From Hoplostethus atlanticus (taxonomy: Eukaryota > Chordata > Actinopteri > Trachichthyiformes > Trachichthyidae), in NCBI GenBank assembly GCA_034670405.1, contig JAXDDX010000002.1, forward strand, positions 2,884,001 to 2,948,000: DNA of 64,000 bases, written 5' to 3'. Of this stretch, positions 1 to 12,132 are shown one piece after another. Positions within the stretch are counted from its first letter, which is position 1; every line of letters begins with the position of its first letter. The notes beneath the pieces were generated by a model. That model ran no database searches and had not been told where the DNA came from. It saw nothing but the letters and a program-made list of their open reading frames with translations. The translations under genes were made by a program, and so were the position numbers.

Positions 1-165
1 AGACATGAGGAGGTGATTAAATGGAGAAATGGTCTACATAACAACCACCGATATGAACAAAATATGCTCTCAGAAAGGTATCAATGTTAGACTATGATTT
101 TATGTCATAAAGGTCTGGGTCCAGCTGGGTTTTCCCTTCATGTCAGACCTGACTGGGCTGCTCAC

Positions 166-352
166 CTTGCTGCGCTCCAGACTCCGTCTCCTGCGGGCAG
201 AGCTGCTCTGATAACCCCTCGGACTTTTGTCTCCACTGTGAGCATCTTTCCGTCTTCTGCGCAGAGCATTTGCCATTAATCCTCGGGCTTTCCTTAATAG
301 AGAGGATATCCTCTATGAGGAAAGATGTCAGGGGTCTGACTGTCTCACACAT
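166..352 (-). CDS. nkx3.1: NK3-class homeobox protein Nkx3.1, exon 1 (partial gene, continues off left edge)
   Basis: First coding exon of an NK3 (bagpipe) homeobox transcription factor, a nuclear DNA-binding protein. The ATG is at 352-350. Residues 6-17 read RPLTSFLIEDIL, the TN/EH1 Groucho-binding motif in the form typical of NKX3-1 (human has LTSFLIQDIL, from memory). The frame stays open through a Glu/Gln/Ser-rich linker to a good donor, CAAG|GTGAGC, ending the exon at 166 in phase 1 after 62 codons. The homeodomain would be in exon 2, left of position 1, so it cannot be seen. A TATA box lies about 110 bp upstream. The neighbour is nkx2.7 on the same strand, as in human NKX3-1/NKX2-6, which supports the call. 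The motif alone would also suit Nkx3.2, but position favours nkx3.1. Confidence 0.82.
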
Positions 353-460
353 TTCTGCCCAGTATAGTCCAACTTAAAGGCCACTCGGTGCCAGAGGCTA
401 CAGCTGGTGACTTGGTTGCTCCAGTGTGTGTCTTCTCTCACACACCGAGTCTGAAGCATC

Positions 461-545
461 AATTTATACCAGAGCAGGGGTGGGTCCACTCCGACTACAC
501 TAACAAAAGAGGCGGGCCAAGGAGCTCTATTGCTATTCTATTAAC
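461..545 (-). promoter_or_regulatory. Candidate nkx3.1 core promoter (TATA box)
   Basis: On the minus strand GGTATAAATT lies at 470-461, with the TATAAA core at 468-463. A start site about 30 bases downstream, near 435, would give an 80-90 nt 5' UTR before the ATG at 352. A GC-rich stretch at 510-525 (GGCCCGCC on the minus strand) sits just upstream and could bind Sp/KLF factors. The call rests on motif and spacing only. Confidence 0.5.
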
Positions 546-3500
546 CCTAGTTTAGTATTTGTTTGCCTCTTCACATCTAATACATTTCAATGGACCCCAT
601 GGAAAGTACCATCGGCCTAATATCTCTGACTAAATTTAGTGATTTAGCGTTGTTTTTTTTTGTAAATCTATGACAGCAGCTAAAGGTTGTCTACTAATCA
701 AAAGCAGCAGCCTAATAATGTCAATGTACCCTTATGAAAAATAAATATAATACATTTTACATTATAAAACTCCATAATATTATAGTAATATTCTATATAT
801 ATATATAATAATTTCATTTGTTCAGAGGGAAATTAATCTTACTAGTTTTCAACTTTAAATTATTGTGATCATATACAGACTGTAGTCATACCATGGATTC
901 ATGTCTTGAGTTTGATAGAGTTTAATACCCCCCCATCCCCACCCCCACCTCCCCAACTCAGAGCCTTAACCCTGTCTGCCAGGGAGGGGTCAGAGTGGGT
1001 GGCCATACCTGGTGGAGGGATAATGTCTTCAGCACATTTAGCTCGGCTCCTAAAGCCACACATTCATTGTTTGGCAGATGTTTATTTGTTGTTCTCATTG
1101 GTTCTGCCTGACCTTTTTTTTCCTGGGAATGGGACGTTTGCTAGTGTATGTAGCCCCTCAGAGAATTCACACTCCGCTTGGAATAACATGAATCTGAGGG
1201 GTGATAAATATGATCCCCTCCATGCCCCCTGCCCCTGCTGACTCCATCAGCTTCCCCCACACACCGAGGAGTGGCCAACACGTCCATATCACATTGTCCT
1301 AATGGTTGCATTATTTCTAGTCTTATTTGATGGCTGTCCAATGGGAGTATCAGATTTTGACCAAAGTATTACGTTGTAATTTATCTGTGTTTGAATGTTC
1401 TTTTTTCTTTTTTCGTTTTTATTGCCTCAATGTTGAGCACCTCGTATTGCAAGTTTAGAGCATCCTGTGCTGCGTTATAGTGGAGCATTATAAAAATGCT
1501 TTCTATTTTAAGTATATTAAGGTTATTCTTAAGCATTAGCTGCTGTCTTGCCAACACAGTATTAAGATATTCATCATGATATGCTTGACCTTGAATTCTT
1601 TGTCTGGGGCTGTCTCATTCTGAAAGTATGTTTATCCCTTACATACAGTCTAGACTGAGTTCCTCTCCCTGCTCTAAAACCCATGTGTGGATTTTTTTTG
1701 ATCATTCAGTAATGAATATGGAATTTATTAGGCAAAACTTTCTGTTGAGAAATAAAGATTCAGGCGAAATTATTTATGATTCCACTGAAAATCTAAATAT
1801 TTTCTCAATTTCATAGTAAAATATATCATTCAGTCTCATGACAAGAGTATAAACAACGCCAGTAGTGGTGCTATCATCCAGTTAGACATAGGTCTTTTAT
1901 GCCTCCACTGATCTCTATCTTCACTGTTAAATCCACCAATTTATCAACCATGCTATATGTCATCCTCTGCTCTTATTCTTAGACAATCTACGTGATTGCT
2001 CATAGTCTTGTAGACAATGAAGTTTCTGTATGCCAAACATTGATTGCATGGCACAGATATTTAGTTGCGTAGTGCTCTTAACTAGTGCTGCTCCACCCGC
2101 GGCTTTAAAGAACCTCTGACCCTTTAGCCTAGGAAGGCATTTGTCTTCCACAGTGCAGAATATGTGCTGCTGCTGTTTTGTTTTTGCCATGACAAGATGT
2201 CGCGCATTGAACCATCAATCTTCTGTTGTTTTCCATTCAAGACTGTTGCTTTTTCTTCGCCTCAGATGAGCGGCAAGACAATGTGTTTTGACAGTATATT
2301 TGTCAGGCTTCTGTCCTGTTATCTGTTCAGCATCAGTGTTGATTCATATTTTATCCTTTTCCTGCCCGTGTATGGTATGACATGATAAATATGTCATCAG
2401 ATTGAATAGCTCACTCTGAGGTTTGTACCCAATCCTTTGTATAACAGAAGTTGATTAACTTACTTCAGGGTTGATGTCATGGTTAGACGTAGATACTCAC
2501 TTTGTATCTTATCAAAGGCATAGTTAATGCAATACAGCATAACAACTAAATACATGATTTGTGTGACATCATGTGGACCTAAATAAGGTGTTATTTCCCC
2601 ATGTGGGAATGATGTGGGAGTCTTCCAGTAGAGGGTGCTCCGAAGCCATAGATCAACACCCCACCAAATAATGTTGGAGCATGGACTGCTGTCAGAGGAC
2701 TCACTTGATTTGACTTTTTATCCACATATTGAGATATTTTGCTGGATAGGGTTTGTTTTGAGGAGAGTCTTAGATGAGACCATAGCGTGCATTGCAACCT
2801 CAGGACTTGGTGAATAGTGCGTCTTGAATAGTGCTGTTGGGGAAGTTCCACCTCCATTCAGATTGTAGCCAGGGGATCTACCTTTTCTCACGTTTGGTTG
2901 GCAATTGAGTGATTTCTTGGTGGGCAGGAGGGAAGAGCGCTCATCCTTGGGTTTTATTGTGAAATCTGAAACAAGCATCTCAGCACCAATCATAAACAGA
3001 TTACCAGATGGTGGTACAATGGTGTGATTACATAGCTACAGATTAGACTGCTGCCTTTCATTTCTGTGCTCTTTTCTGCAGCTGACGTAAGGCTATCTGT
3101 GAGTTGAAAAGCCTTTTTGAGGAACCATAATGGGTCGTTCAGAAAAGGACAATCTCACATCATCTTCTGCTTAAACGTGAAATCTGAACCACAACACTGC
3201 AATCAAACATTTGTGGATCTCCCTGTCCGGGCCTGTCATTTCACAGCTCTCTTGGCTCACAACCCACCCTACTAGTGCCCCACACCTCTACCCCCAGCAA
3301 AATACTGACTGAAAGTCTGATTTTTTTTACCCCCTGGGGCTTCAAATCTTAAATCTTCCTTCAGGAGAGCATCGTAATGGCTATACCACCACTGCTCTAG
3401 TCTCTGCAAACTGCAAACTGCACTGACACATCTTTCAAAGCGGTAAGGGTTCAGCAAACAACCCAACCCGGCGCAGATCATTCTTTAAACATCGTTCAGT

Positions 3501-3871
3501 CAGACCAACCTGAAATGGGAACCACAACATCCTGATCGCACAGGTTTCTGTTCCTCATATGAACCACGTCTCTCTCACTCTCACTCCCTTTATAATTCTG
3601 CCTGTCTCTCACTGTCGACCTGGTGACATTACTCAAGATCATTTGTTGAGCAAGAGGTAATAGCATGGAAGGAATGATATCCTTCCTTACTTTTTTCTTT
3701 CCATATTTCTTGGCTAGTTTATGTGGACTTGCCTCTAAAGACGTAACCGTTTGTAAAAGTTAGGAGAATATTAACAGATGGCTTCAAGTATGTAGGGATG
3801 AAGTAGTGGTTAAACCCACCTAAACTTAGTTTACTCGCCTTTTTTGCAGAATTGAGTTTATCCACCTTTTT

Positions 3872-4013
3872 TTGGAATTGTTTGCCTTTATTTGGATAGT
3901 TACACAGTTGGACAGTGGAGACAGAGACAATAAAGATTGGGAGAGAGGAGGGATGACATATGTTGCTTTTACATGGTATGCGCCTTAGACCACTGAGCCA
4001 CCAGGACGCCCCA
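3872..4013 (-). mobile_element. tRNA-derived SINE copy with target-site duplication
   Basis: Read on the minus strand, the copy starts with a tRNA-like head containing an A-box (GGTGGCTCAGTGGTCTAAGG) and ends in an AATAAAGGCAAAC tail. The B-box part seems to be missing compared with the related copies at 31102-31250 and 44837-44978, so this copy has an internal deletion. It is flanked by an 18-bp direct repeat, GAGTTTATCCAYCTTTTT, at 3854-3871 and 4014-4031 with one mismatch, which is the target-site duplication of LINE-driven insertion. Confidence 0.8.
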
Positions 4014-4393
4014 GAGTTTATCCATCTTTTTAGTCTGACATACATTTGTACATCCTAAATTCAAACAATACTATACAACATAATATTATAGTATCCATTA
4101 TATAATTATATAGTCTTTTGAGGGAAACAGGCATAAATTGCAGAAATAAATGTAGTTCATTTTTTTTTACAGTGCTCATTGTTTGATTTGTGATGATAAT
4201 CTAGTGAAGATTATAATTTACCCACTTTTTAATTTACCATTAATTTACCATAACATCTCTTAAGTGTTTGTTTTCTGATATTGGAGGTTAAATGATGTAG
4301 TTAATATTATTTCACGAATTTTGGCAAAATATTTCCTGCAAGTGAAACCACTCCAACATTGGCATGGATGTAAAAATTGCCAGATGGCCAGAG

Positions 4394-4452
4394 TGCACAC
4401 ACACACACACACACACGCACGCAGCACGCACGCACGCACGCACGCACACACA
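4394..4452. repeat. (CA)n / (CGCA)n compound microsatellite
   Basis: An interrupted CA run passes into CGCA tetranucleotide repeats. Apparent open frames across it on both strands are repeat artefacts. Confidence 0.95.
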
Positions 4453-5039
4453 AACATTCACACTCAGGCTTTATCTGATCTCCTCAAGTGGCTCTGGTCT
4501 CCTCTCTGTCTACAGCTACATTTCAGAGTCTCCTTATCGGGACAGTGATGCGCCTTCGCCTCGTCGCTATCCGCGTCCCCACGGGGCTCCACACAACCTT
4601 ACCTGAGTAGCCTAATGGATTAAGGATGATACACTGGCCAGTGCTAATGTTTGAGTCGGCTTCTTTATTTTATCTCCAAATAATTCAGTATTCAGGTGCT
4701 TGGAAGATTTTTCCCCCTCATAATAGAAACCACTCAAGATACCGTGAATAAAAGTATTATCCCCATCACTAAAATATTAAATTCCCATAGAGATTTGTCT
4801 ATTTCTATGGTACTCAATAGCGATTTTAGTAGACTTTAATACTTTGTGGTATTTTCTTTTATCTCTTGTCACTATAATATACCTATACGATATTCTCCAT
4901 TTTAAAGTTTTGGTGTGATATTTTATAGTTTCATTCTAAAATGTATTATATGATTTCTGTAGTTATTTTTCGTAATGGATAGTTCATTGTATTATTTTTA
5001 ATATAACTGGGTGTAATAACCATCACGTAGCCTGAAATT

Positions 5040-5480
5040 GCGTGCAAATCCAATAGTGCGAGTAAAGTTGGCCCTATCGCTGCAATGTCGATGACTGACA
5101 GGTTAGATTGGAGGCTGTTTCCCGTTTGATTGAAAGTTAAAAAAGTAAAAGAGCCACTCTGTCTGCGGGTTTGTTTACCCAGCAAAGCTCCAGGACAGGA
5201 CAAGCGCTCCATCCTTATCAGCGGATTTGTGGATGGGACAATGATGAGCCCAGTTTGAAACCGCATTTAGACCGCCGCCTTGTCAAGTCAGATGTCCCAT
5301 CAGCCATTAGCATTTGATGGTGCTCTTTGATAAACGGTGTGCTTGAAATATGCAGGCGACAGCTCAATAGCCAATTAAAAGATCGAATTAGGCATGTTGT
5401 TTCTAATTAGGCCTTAAGAAGAAAATTGCACATTTTAACTGGAAGTGATGGGTCGAGATTAATTCATTAATTGCACTTAA
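5040..5480. promoter_or_regulatory. Candidate conserved non-coding element (putative nkx enhancer)
   Basis: No open frame or repeat explains this block, yet its composition differs from the surrounding AT-rich sequence. It is dense in homeodomain-type cores (CAATTAAAAG, TCTAATTAGG, GAATTAGG), with a TTATCAGCGG GATA-type site and two forkhead-like sites (GTTTGTTTACC, TTGATAAACGG). It lies about 0.6 kb beyond the 3' end of nkx2.7, between the two NK genes. Regulatory function is inferred from motif density and position only. Confidence 0.35.
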
Positions 5481-5938
5481 ATTTGAGATGTCTTATAGTT
5501 TAAGACTACAAATGGAATACATTTTGTATCTCGTAATAGATTAACGACCTACAAAAGCTTTTGTAAAATTAACTGAGCTAATGAATATGTTTTAATTTTA
5601 CTTCTACTCACTGGGGAGACCCTTTTAACTTTTAAGTCATTTTAAATGAAAAAACCAAGCAATATGGTGAACCAACTGAAGAAATAATAGTATTTTCATC
5701 TTTGAAGAGGCTAGTTTACATTGGAGGTAAATGGCCTGTAAAAATAGACTTTTTAATATATAACAAGACTTTTTGACATATGTAGTCTTGAGAAAAAAAT
5801 ACCGTTTTGACTTCATGATTTGTAACTACATGTATAGGCTACAATGAAATATACTTCATATAATTCGAAAAATAAGTAAATAAATCTACATTTTAAGACA
5901 GCGGGCAGTGTAAAACACTTTGACATTTTCGTCATGCT

Positions 5939-5944
5939 TTTATT
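5939..5944 (-). terminator. Polyadenylation signal for nkx2.7
   Basis: AATAAA on the minus strand, about 124 nt past the nkx2.7 stop codon. It is the closest good match in a suitable position. Confidence 0.55.
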
Positions 5945-6067
5945 TGCATCTGATTTACAAAACATTAAAAGGGCTGCATTGGCAGCACCCACCTAATTCC
6001 CATTCCAGAAACAAAATAAAAATTACATGAACTGAATCGCTTAGATTTTAGGGACCCTTTTCGTTCC

Positions 6068-7899
6068 TTACCAACCTCTTACACCCTGTATTGAAGTTTG
6101 AAAGTGTCCGTGGCTGAAAGGCCCTTCGGTATTACCTAGTACATCAACCAGCTGGTTATTAGGCATCTGGGTGGCAGTCATACTGGCTGAAGATGACCCA
6201 CTGTGGTAGTTGCAACCATACACGCTGCTGTTGCCATATCCGAACATGGGATTATAGGGTCCAATTGTCACGTTATACGGTGCTGAATGAGATCCTGCGC
6301 TGCAGAGCTTTCCGTCTCGAACCAACACGGGCACCGCCACCCGTCTCGGTGCAGGTGGGTATCCCGCCAGCTCCAAGGATTTGTCCTGTCTCTGGCGCTT
6401 GCATTTGTACCTCCTGTTCTGGAACCAGATCTTGACTTGGGTGGAGGTGAGTTTCAGGGTGTGGGCCAGGTGCTCTCTCTCCGGGGCAGAGAGGTAGCGC
6501 TGCTGCTTGAAGCGCCTCTCCAACTCCGACACCTGGGACTGGGAGAACAGGACCCGGGGCTTTCTGCGCTGCCTTGGTCTGGGTTTCTCCGGGGTTTTGT
6601 CGCAGTCAAGTGAACAGTGAAGACCGCAACTTTCTACCAAAATAAATACAAAATATTCAAAACACATTGTTAAACATTTGCCCGAAGTTATTTTTTATTA
6701 ATAGACAATGAGCTATTAATCAATCACTGCAACGAATATACATCAAATACTGATAATGAGTTTTATAATCTTAAAAGAAGTGAAATTAATCTGACAATGG
6801 GGTGAGATAATTCCACTTATTAATGTCCAAATACATTTTCTTGAATCAATTGACATTATCTTGAACGTAGGGATCCTTATACGTCCAGATGTTGCCACTT
6901 CTCCAAAGTTGCATTAGGGCTTAGGCATTAGATAATTATCAATTATCATCATCGTTATCATTAGATAATTATCATTATCTACATTGGACACAAGTGAAAT
7001 TATTTTTTTTTTCACATGTTTGAACGAAAACGTGATATTTAAGACTACATTTTTCATTATACCTTGTCAAGGTGGATATTTTTGGAGTGTGGCAAGGTAT
7101 GGCACTTGTCATAACCTAAGTGAGTCCAAACTTGATCTTGTAGTTTTTATCTCAGGGCATAATGGAGAGTAAAGATCAAACAAAAATCCCCAGAACTTTA
7201 TTTGAAAGCCATACCTAAAATAAAACACCTAAAGGGAGTGCTCCAGTGCACCTCCGAGCTGTGTGCGCCTATAAGTGGCCTATCACACTGACCAAATAAT
7301 ATAATGTCTCGTCAGTGATCAGGTATTTACTCCTTTTTGTCCACAGAAATTTCGCCAATCACGTTTAGAAGTTTTTTTTTTGTGGTAAATGATTTTAGAT
7401 GCATGGGCTTTCCCATAGGGTTTAGTGGAGTAACACCTTGTTAATAACCTTCCCGCTTTACTCGGGCCTTCGGGTATTTACATGGCAATACATAGGATAG
7501 GGGGAATAGATTCACTATCAGGCCGTTTTGCATGGTGACCCGTGTTTTATTCCTAAGCCTATAATAACAGCCTACAATAACAGCCTGTCAATAACATTGT
7601 TATTGATTTGGTTACGATGTGTGTGTCAACTCACCCTGGTCATTCATTTCCTCTTCTGCCGCCAAGTTGCCACTGTGGGTGTCGAGGTTGGTAGTGCGTT
7701 TCCCCCGCATCGCTGACACGCACAGCTTCTCCTGGCAGTCATGAAGGTTCAGGGTCCGAGGCGCATTGTGCGCGTGTTGGTGAAGCATTGGCGCCACTTG
7801 ATCAGGCATCAAGTATTCATTCCCAAAGACATGTTGGTGCTCCAGCTTCAAAATATCCTTGACTGAAAATGGCGTCGAGGTCGATGAACTGGGATTCAT
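6068..7899 (-). CDS. nkx2.7: NK2-class homeobox transcription factor Nkx2.7 (NKX2-6 orthologue)
   Basis: Complete two-exon gene: exon 1 is 7899-7635, exon 2 is 6633-6068, with a 1.0 kb phase-1 intron (CAGG|GTGAGT ... TTGGTAG|AAAG). It encodes 276 aa. The start at 7899 puts the TN/EH1 motif [15 protein letters not shown] near the N-terminus, as in Nkx2.3/2.5/2.6/2.7. The homeodomain spans about 111-170 and includes [12 protein letters not shown] with Tyr54, the NK2-class residue that directs binding to AAGTG-type sites. The NK2-specific domain [15 protein letters not shown] follows at about 185-199, and the protein ends GVRGW, close to the GIRAW end of Nkx2.5. Family members act in the nucleus in heart and pharyngeal endoderm development. 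The choice of nkx2.7 over nkx2.5 or nkx2.3 rests mainly on linkage to nkx3.1 and stc1. The frame stays open 67 codons upstream of the chosen ATG, probably as 5' UTR. Confidence 0.9.
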
Positions 7900-8212
7900 C
7901 CCCCCCTTTTTGGAGCTTATACAATACTTATTTTGAACCTCTTTTATGCCTATAGAGCTGCTGGTGATGCTGACCGACTTATCGCTTAACAGGCTGATGA
8001 CTGAGGGCCTGGAGATAAAATCACTTGAGGTATAGCTGTAGAGCAAGGTGGGGATACCTCTGGCCCCTCTCCAAAACCTCTCCAGACCATTGGCCAACAC
8101 CCAGCCTGCGCGCTGAGTCGTGCTCCTCTTATTCTCATCTTACATAGGAACACTTCAGACCATATTCAGTTTTATTTGTAGCCTACTTAGGAGGTGGCAA
8201 TGGGCTAATTAA

Positions 8213-8244
<32 letters not shown>

Positions 8245-8315
8245 ATACTACTACTACTACTATTACTACTACTACTACTACTACTACTAATAATAATAAT
8301 AATAATAATAATAAT
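8213..8315. repeat. (TAC)n/(AAT)n trinucleotide microsatellite
   Basis: About 100 bp of ACT/TAC units with scattered TAAT interruptions passing into AAT units, some 310-420 bp upstream of the nkx2.7 ATG. On the minus strand it reads as a poly-Ser/poly-Ile frame, which is an artefact. Confidence 0.95.
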
Positions 8316-8884
8316 GAATTGTACTACAATGCTACAAAACTGAGCTATAAAGTGATGATCTAAGAGTGAATGATCTAATCTCAATATCACCAGATAGCGA
8401 ACAGAAAAAACTGATTTCGTCCGTCGCTGATGCTTATAGGCTATTGGCACTGGGGGGCTGTTGCTGTAAATTTTAGTCTCATAGGCTACTCAAGTCTTTA
8501 AATCGTGTTGTTCTTGTAAGTGGGGGGATTCCAATGGAGTGACATAATTTTTTCTTTTTAAACAATAGCCAATAAACGAGGCAGGATACGGCAGATGACC
8601 CTTTATCAAGAAAATAACACTTATTTAAACAAATGTATTTGCATTGTAAACAAATGAAACCCCAACTGGACAGATAATGCTGTTCATACTCATTATCAGA
8701 TATACAAATCAAGACGGGTCATTTTGCAGCTTATACCCAAACCTTGCTTCTGGTTAACCACTTAATTAGCCTACAGGTCCTCGGGGTTGAGTGATCTTCG
8801 GTGATGTTGAACAGGTTTACCACCGGCGCTGCTTTCCAACCACGTTATTAGTGATCCCAGGCCACAACAAACAGTAACATTACA

Positions 8885-9010
8885 CCTGATGTTGTGGAAG
8901 TGGAGAGGCGGCGGCGCCAGCCTGCAATGCATGACTGATGCCAAGACGCGCGTCTGTGCAGACCGGAACAAGGACAGACACCAGCTCCTCCACCTCCAGG
9001 TCACCGGTGA
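8885..9010. promoter_or_regulatory. GC-rich block upstream of nkx2.7
   Basis: This short stretch is markedly richer in G+C and CpG (GAGGCGGCGGCGCC, AGACGCGCGTC) than the AT-rich sequence around it and lies about 1 kb upstream of the nkx2.7 start codon. It could be a promoter, a distal element or an untranslated exon. No reading frame here looks like a known protein. Confidence 0.3.
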
Positions 9011-10944
9011 GATCTATGTAGGTCCCTAAAGGCTAAGCACGGCGTTGTGTTTAACAGGCCGTTTGAAATCAGTTTGGGAGCTGTAGATTTAAAGGAGCTG
9101 GATGATAGCAGATGAAAAAAAACTCCCATGACTTTCTTTACCTATTGCTTATTATCAGTGATTTAATGGTGAAGAAAAAAAAGTGGGTAAACTATGAGCT
9201 CTATTTGGTGATTATCACAAGGCAAAAGAATCAGTCATGTTTTAAGAAAAGATCTATCTTTATATGACATTAGTTTGATGGGCTTACTGCTTATTCTGAT
9301 CTATATTATAAATTTAGATTTAGATAGATTTATGTCAGCCTAAAGAGGTTAACCTCCACTACATCCCTGTTTTTTTATTAATCAACAGAAAGATATGAGC
9401 CATGTCTATGTGGTCATATAGGCTACAGTTAGAAGGAATTAAGCTACAGCAGAGGCAGACTTTAAATATTTTTTTGCAATTTAAACATTTTATTTAGGAT
9501 AAATTGAAAATGACTAATGTTTTTAATTCAATGATGTTCAAAGCGAAAATAGCAACAGAGTTGGTTCACAAATAAAGAAAGAACTTCTAAGATGTAAGTA
9601 CTTAATGAGGTAATAACTACAGTGCTAACTCCAGTTTAATTCATCATTTGGTAACGTTTTAGTTATTCATTAACTCTGCAGCAGCCATAAATAAGTATAA
9701 TGCTAATGAATATTGCAATACGTAGGCACAAGTGAAACATTAACTAACAAGGGGACATATTGATGGTCATTGTGTCTGTACTACAGCATGAATAACTAAA
9801 ATCATAATTAATAATTAAATACTTGGCAAATACTTAATGAACAAGCCAGTAACCAACACCATATTATATAGGCTACTATTACCTTTTCAAGATTTTGTTT
9901 TCAACTTTGGCTCAGGATAAGAATGAGGTTCTTCATGTTTTGTAGTTTAGATTTTTACATTTAACATCTTTATTAATTTATGTATAAAAACAGAGGAAAA
10001 GTCTGATAAATTAGTTCTGAATGGTTACCTATAGATTTGTTCCATTATCACTCTATCTATCCTCTCTGAAGGACATCAGGACATAGGCCCAGAGCCTCCT
10101 GATCATCTTCATTCATCCTCCATCATGAGTAGATGTATTTTTCATAAGTCTTTATAGTTGTCTTTATAATCTGTATATTAATGAAGCACAAATTATTGAA
10201 ACCCTACCGTTACTTCGTCAGGTCTATCCTGAAGAAGAAATTCTTACTCTCAAAGGGACTAGCTAGTTAAATAAAGGTTAAATAAAACAAGAAAAGAAAG
10301 TATATGATTATGCATCATACTTGTGTTCCTAAAGATGATATTGCAGGACAAGCACACCCTAACAAACTGAGTAACCTGAACTTCAAAGAGAGAGAAAAAA
10401 ACTCTTGTTTTGGTTTTTTTGTGAAGACAGGAGGTTACCTTGGGGATTTCAAGGTGTCCAGTTTGATGGGTAAATTACTTAATCACTACACCAGTGTTCT
10501 CTGAAGGCTCGGAGCAATGCTCTCTCTGAGTTTCTGTGACTCCTGTACTTTCAAATCAAAGCCTTTCCTATTGATTCCACCATTTGTCCCCTCACTGTAA
10601 CATAAGAAGCTGGCTAAGTACCGTTTACCACAAAATACCCGTAATTCATCATACAGCAAAAAAGAAGGGTGATAGCAGTTGAAAGAAGAGACACTTGCCC
10701 CTCCGCTGTATGAAATTGAACCCTTTCTATGACCAATGTGCCACTAAAGATACTCATCAAAATGTTATGTGAGATTGGGATTCCCATCAATGAGAGAGGG
10801 GCACTTTTGAATTAGAGAGTGCTGAAATCCCATCCAGTAGTCATAAGGTACAGGGAGTGTTTCAGCTGCATGGTGTCAGGTATGCATTGTGGTTTGTCCA
10901 CACTAGGGAAGGACATAGGGAGGTTGAAAACAATCAGCTTGGGC

Positions 10945-11120
10945 AGCAGAGTGCGCTAGCGATTAGAAAGACCATCCTTCAACTGGATGATCCACATTCA
11001 AGCCCTCATATCAGCAAGCATCCGCCCTGGTGAAGTGTCCTTGAGCAAGACACTGAATCCCTACCAGCTGTTGTGTAGCTGACTGTGACCTCTGACCTCC
11101 CTGGTGGGGGAAGTTAACAG
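10945..11120 (+). mobile_element. SINE-like repeat copy
   Basis: A degraded tRNA-like head (GCAGCAGAGTGCGCTAGCGA) is followed by a body with GTGTCCTTGAGCAAGACACT, a core shared with the copy at 28868-29078 and, more weakly, with 35990-36150. Sharing across three sites in one window shows that it is an interspersed repeat. Confidence 0.65.
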
Positions 11121-12132
11121 ACATTTTCCCCAACAATGCACTTCCTGCCTCAAGGCAAAAACGTGCATATAATGTTTGAAACATGTTTGCTTGTCACTTT
11201 CTTAAGGGAGACCACATCACTGCCTCCCCGCGCCCTGGCCAGCTGGTTCTGTCAAACTGTTCTGATGCTTCTTCCCACGACAAACACTCCTCCGCCCAAC
11301 CTGCTAGAGTACATACCATCTCCCAACCTGCTAGAGTACATCTCCACCCCTCCAGTCGATCTAAGTGAAATCAGATTCTCTCCTCTTCCCACTGGCAACA
11401 TCCCATCATTTGAATTGCTGGACGTTTTAATGGATGCTATTGTAAAAGTTAGGAGGGATTGTAACATCCATGTCTTTTGAGCAGCTCAGGCGCTCAATGC
11501 TGATTTTGTAAACTTTGATGAATCTGATCTAGTTTGAGGAAAGAATACCTGAGGAGACACACCCTTTATTGTAGTCTGGTGTTATACTAACTAGAGGCAA
11601 ATTACAGTATATCAGTATATCTGTTCACAATGCCATCCTCTTTAAACTACCAGTGCCTTGCTTGTGTGGCCCTCCTAAATCCATTAAGCTTATACAAGAC
11701 AATCTTGGTCTTTCTCATATGATAATGTGAGGTCGGCTGCTGTACTGTAGGAATGATTTCGGATCCAGATCATAATTTTGCTGAACTCCATCTATCTATT
11801 TGGTTGGTTACGTTCAGAGATGTCCTCTGTTTAGATCTTTTAATTGAACCAGGAGATTTGATCACAGCACTAGCTACCTACTGATTTTAAAATTACTTTC
11901 AGGGTAGGTTTTACTTTTGAGCTTTAAATGGGTCTGCCAACTTATCATCAATGTGTTAAGCTATTCTATATTGATCAATCAATATAGATGTCATATTCCT
12001 GACATTACAGTGCAGACAGTATCACATTTTTGTATGAACTCAACCATGTTCCTTTAGTGGTTGAAAATATGAATGTAGTTGTGTACTTCCTGTATAGATA
12101 TAGATGTAGGAGTTACTGGCTCTGCTCAATGC

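Larger units (their letters stand above)
546..5938. other. Intergenic region between nkx3.1 and nkx2.7
   Basis: No coding exon was recognised in this 5.4 kb. It holds a poly-C/CA-rich patch at 925-955, a SINE at 3872-4013, a CA/CGCA microsatellite at 4394-4452, and a stretch at 5040-5480 that looks like a conserved regulatory element. The rest is AT-rich unique-looking sequence. The small open frames here have no recognisable domains. Confidence 0.7.

Noticed and set aside
4260..4606. Overlapping Cys/Val- and Thr/His-rich frames on both strands
   Set aside because: They are translations of the CA/CGCA microsatellite.
6193..6613. Plus-strand frames of 80 and 108 codons
   Set aside because: Antisense shadows of the nkx2.7 homeodomain exon.
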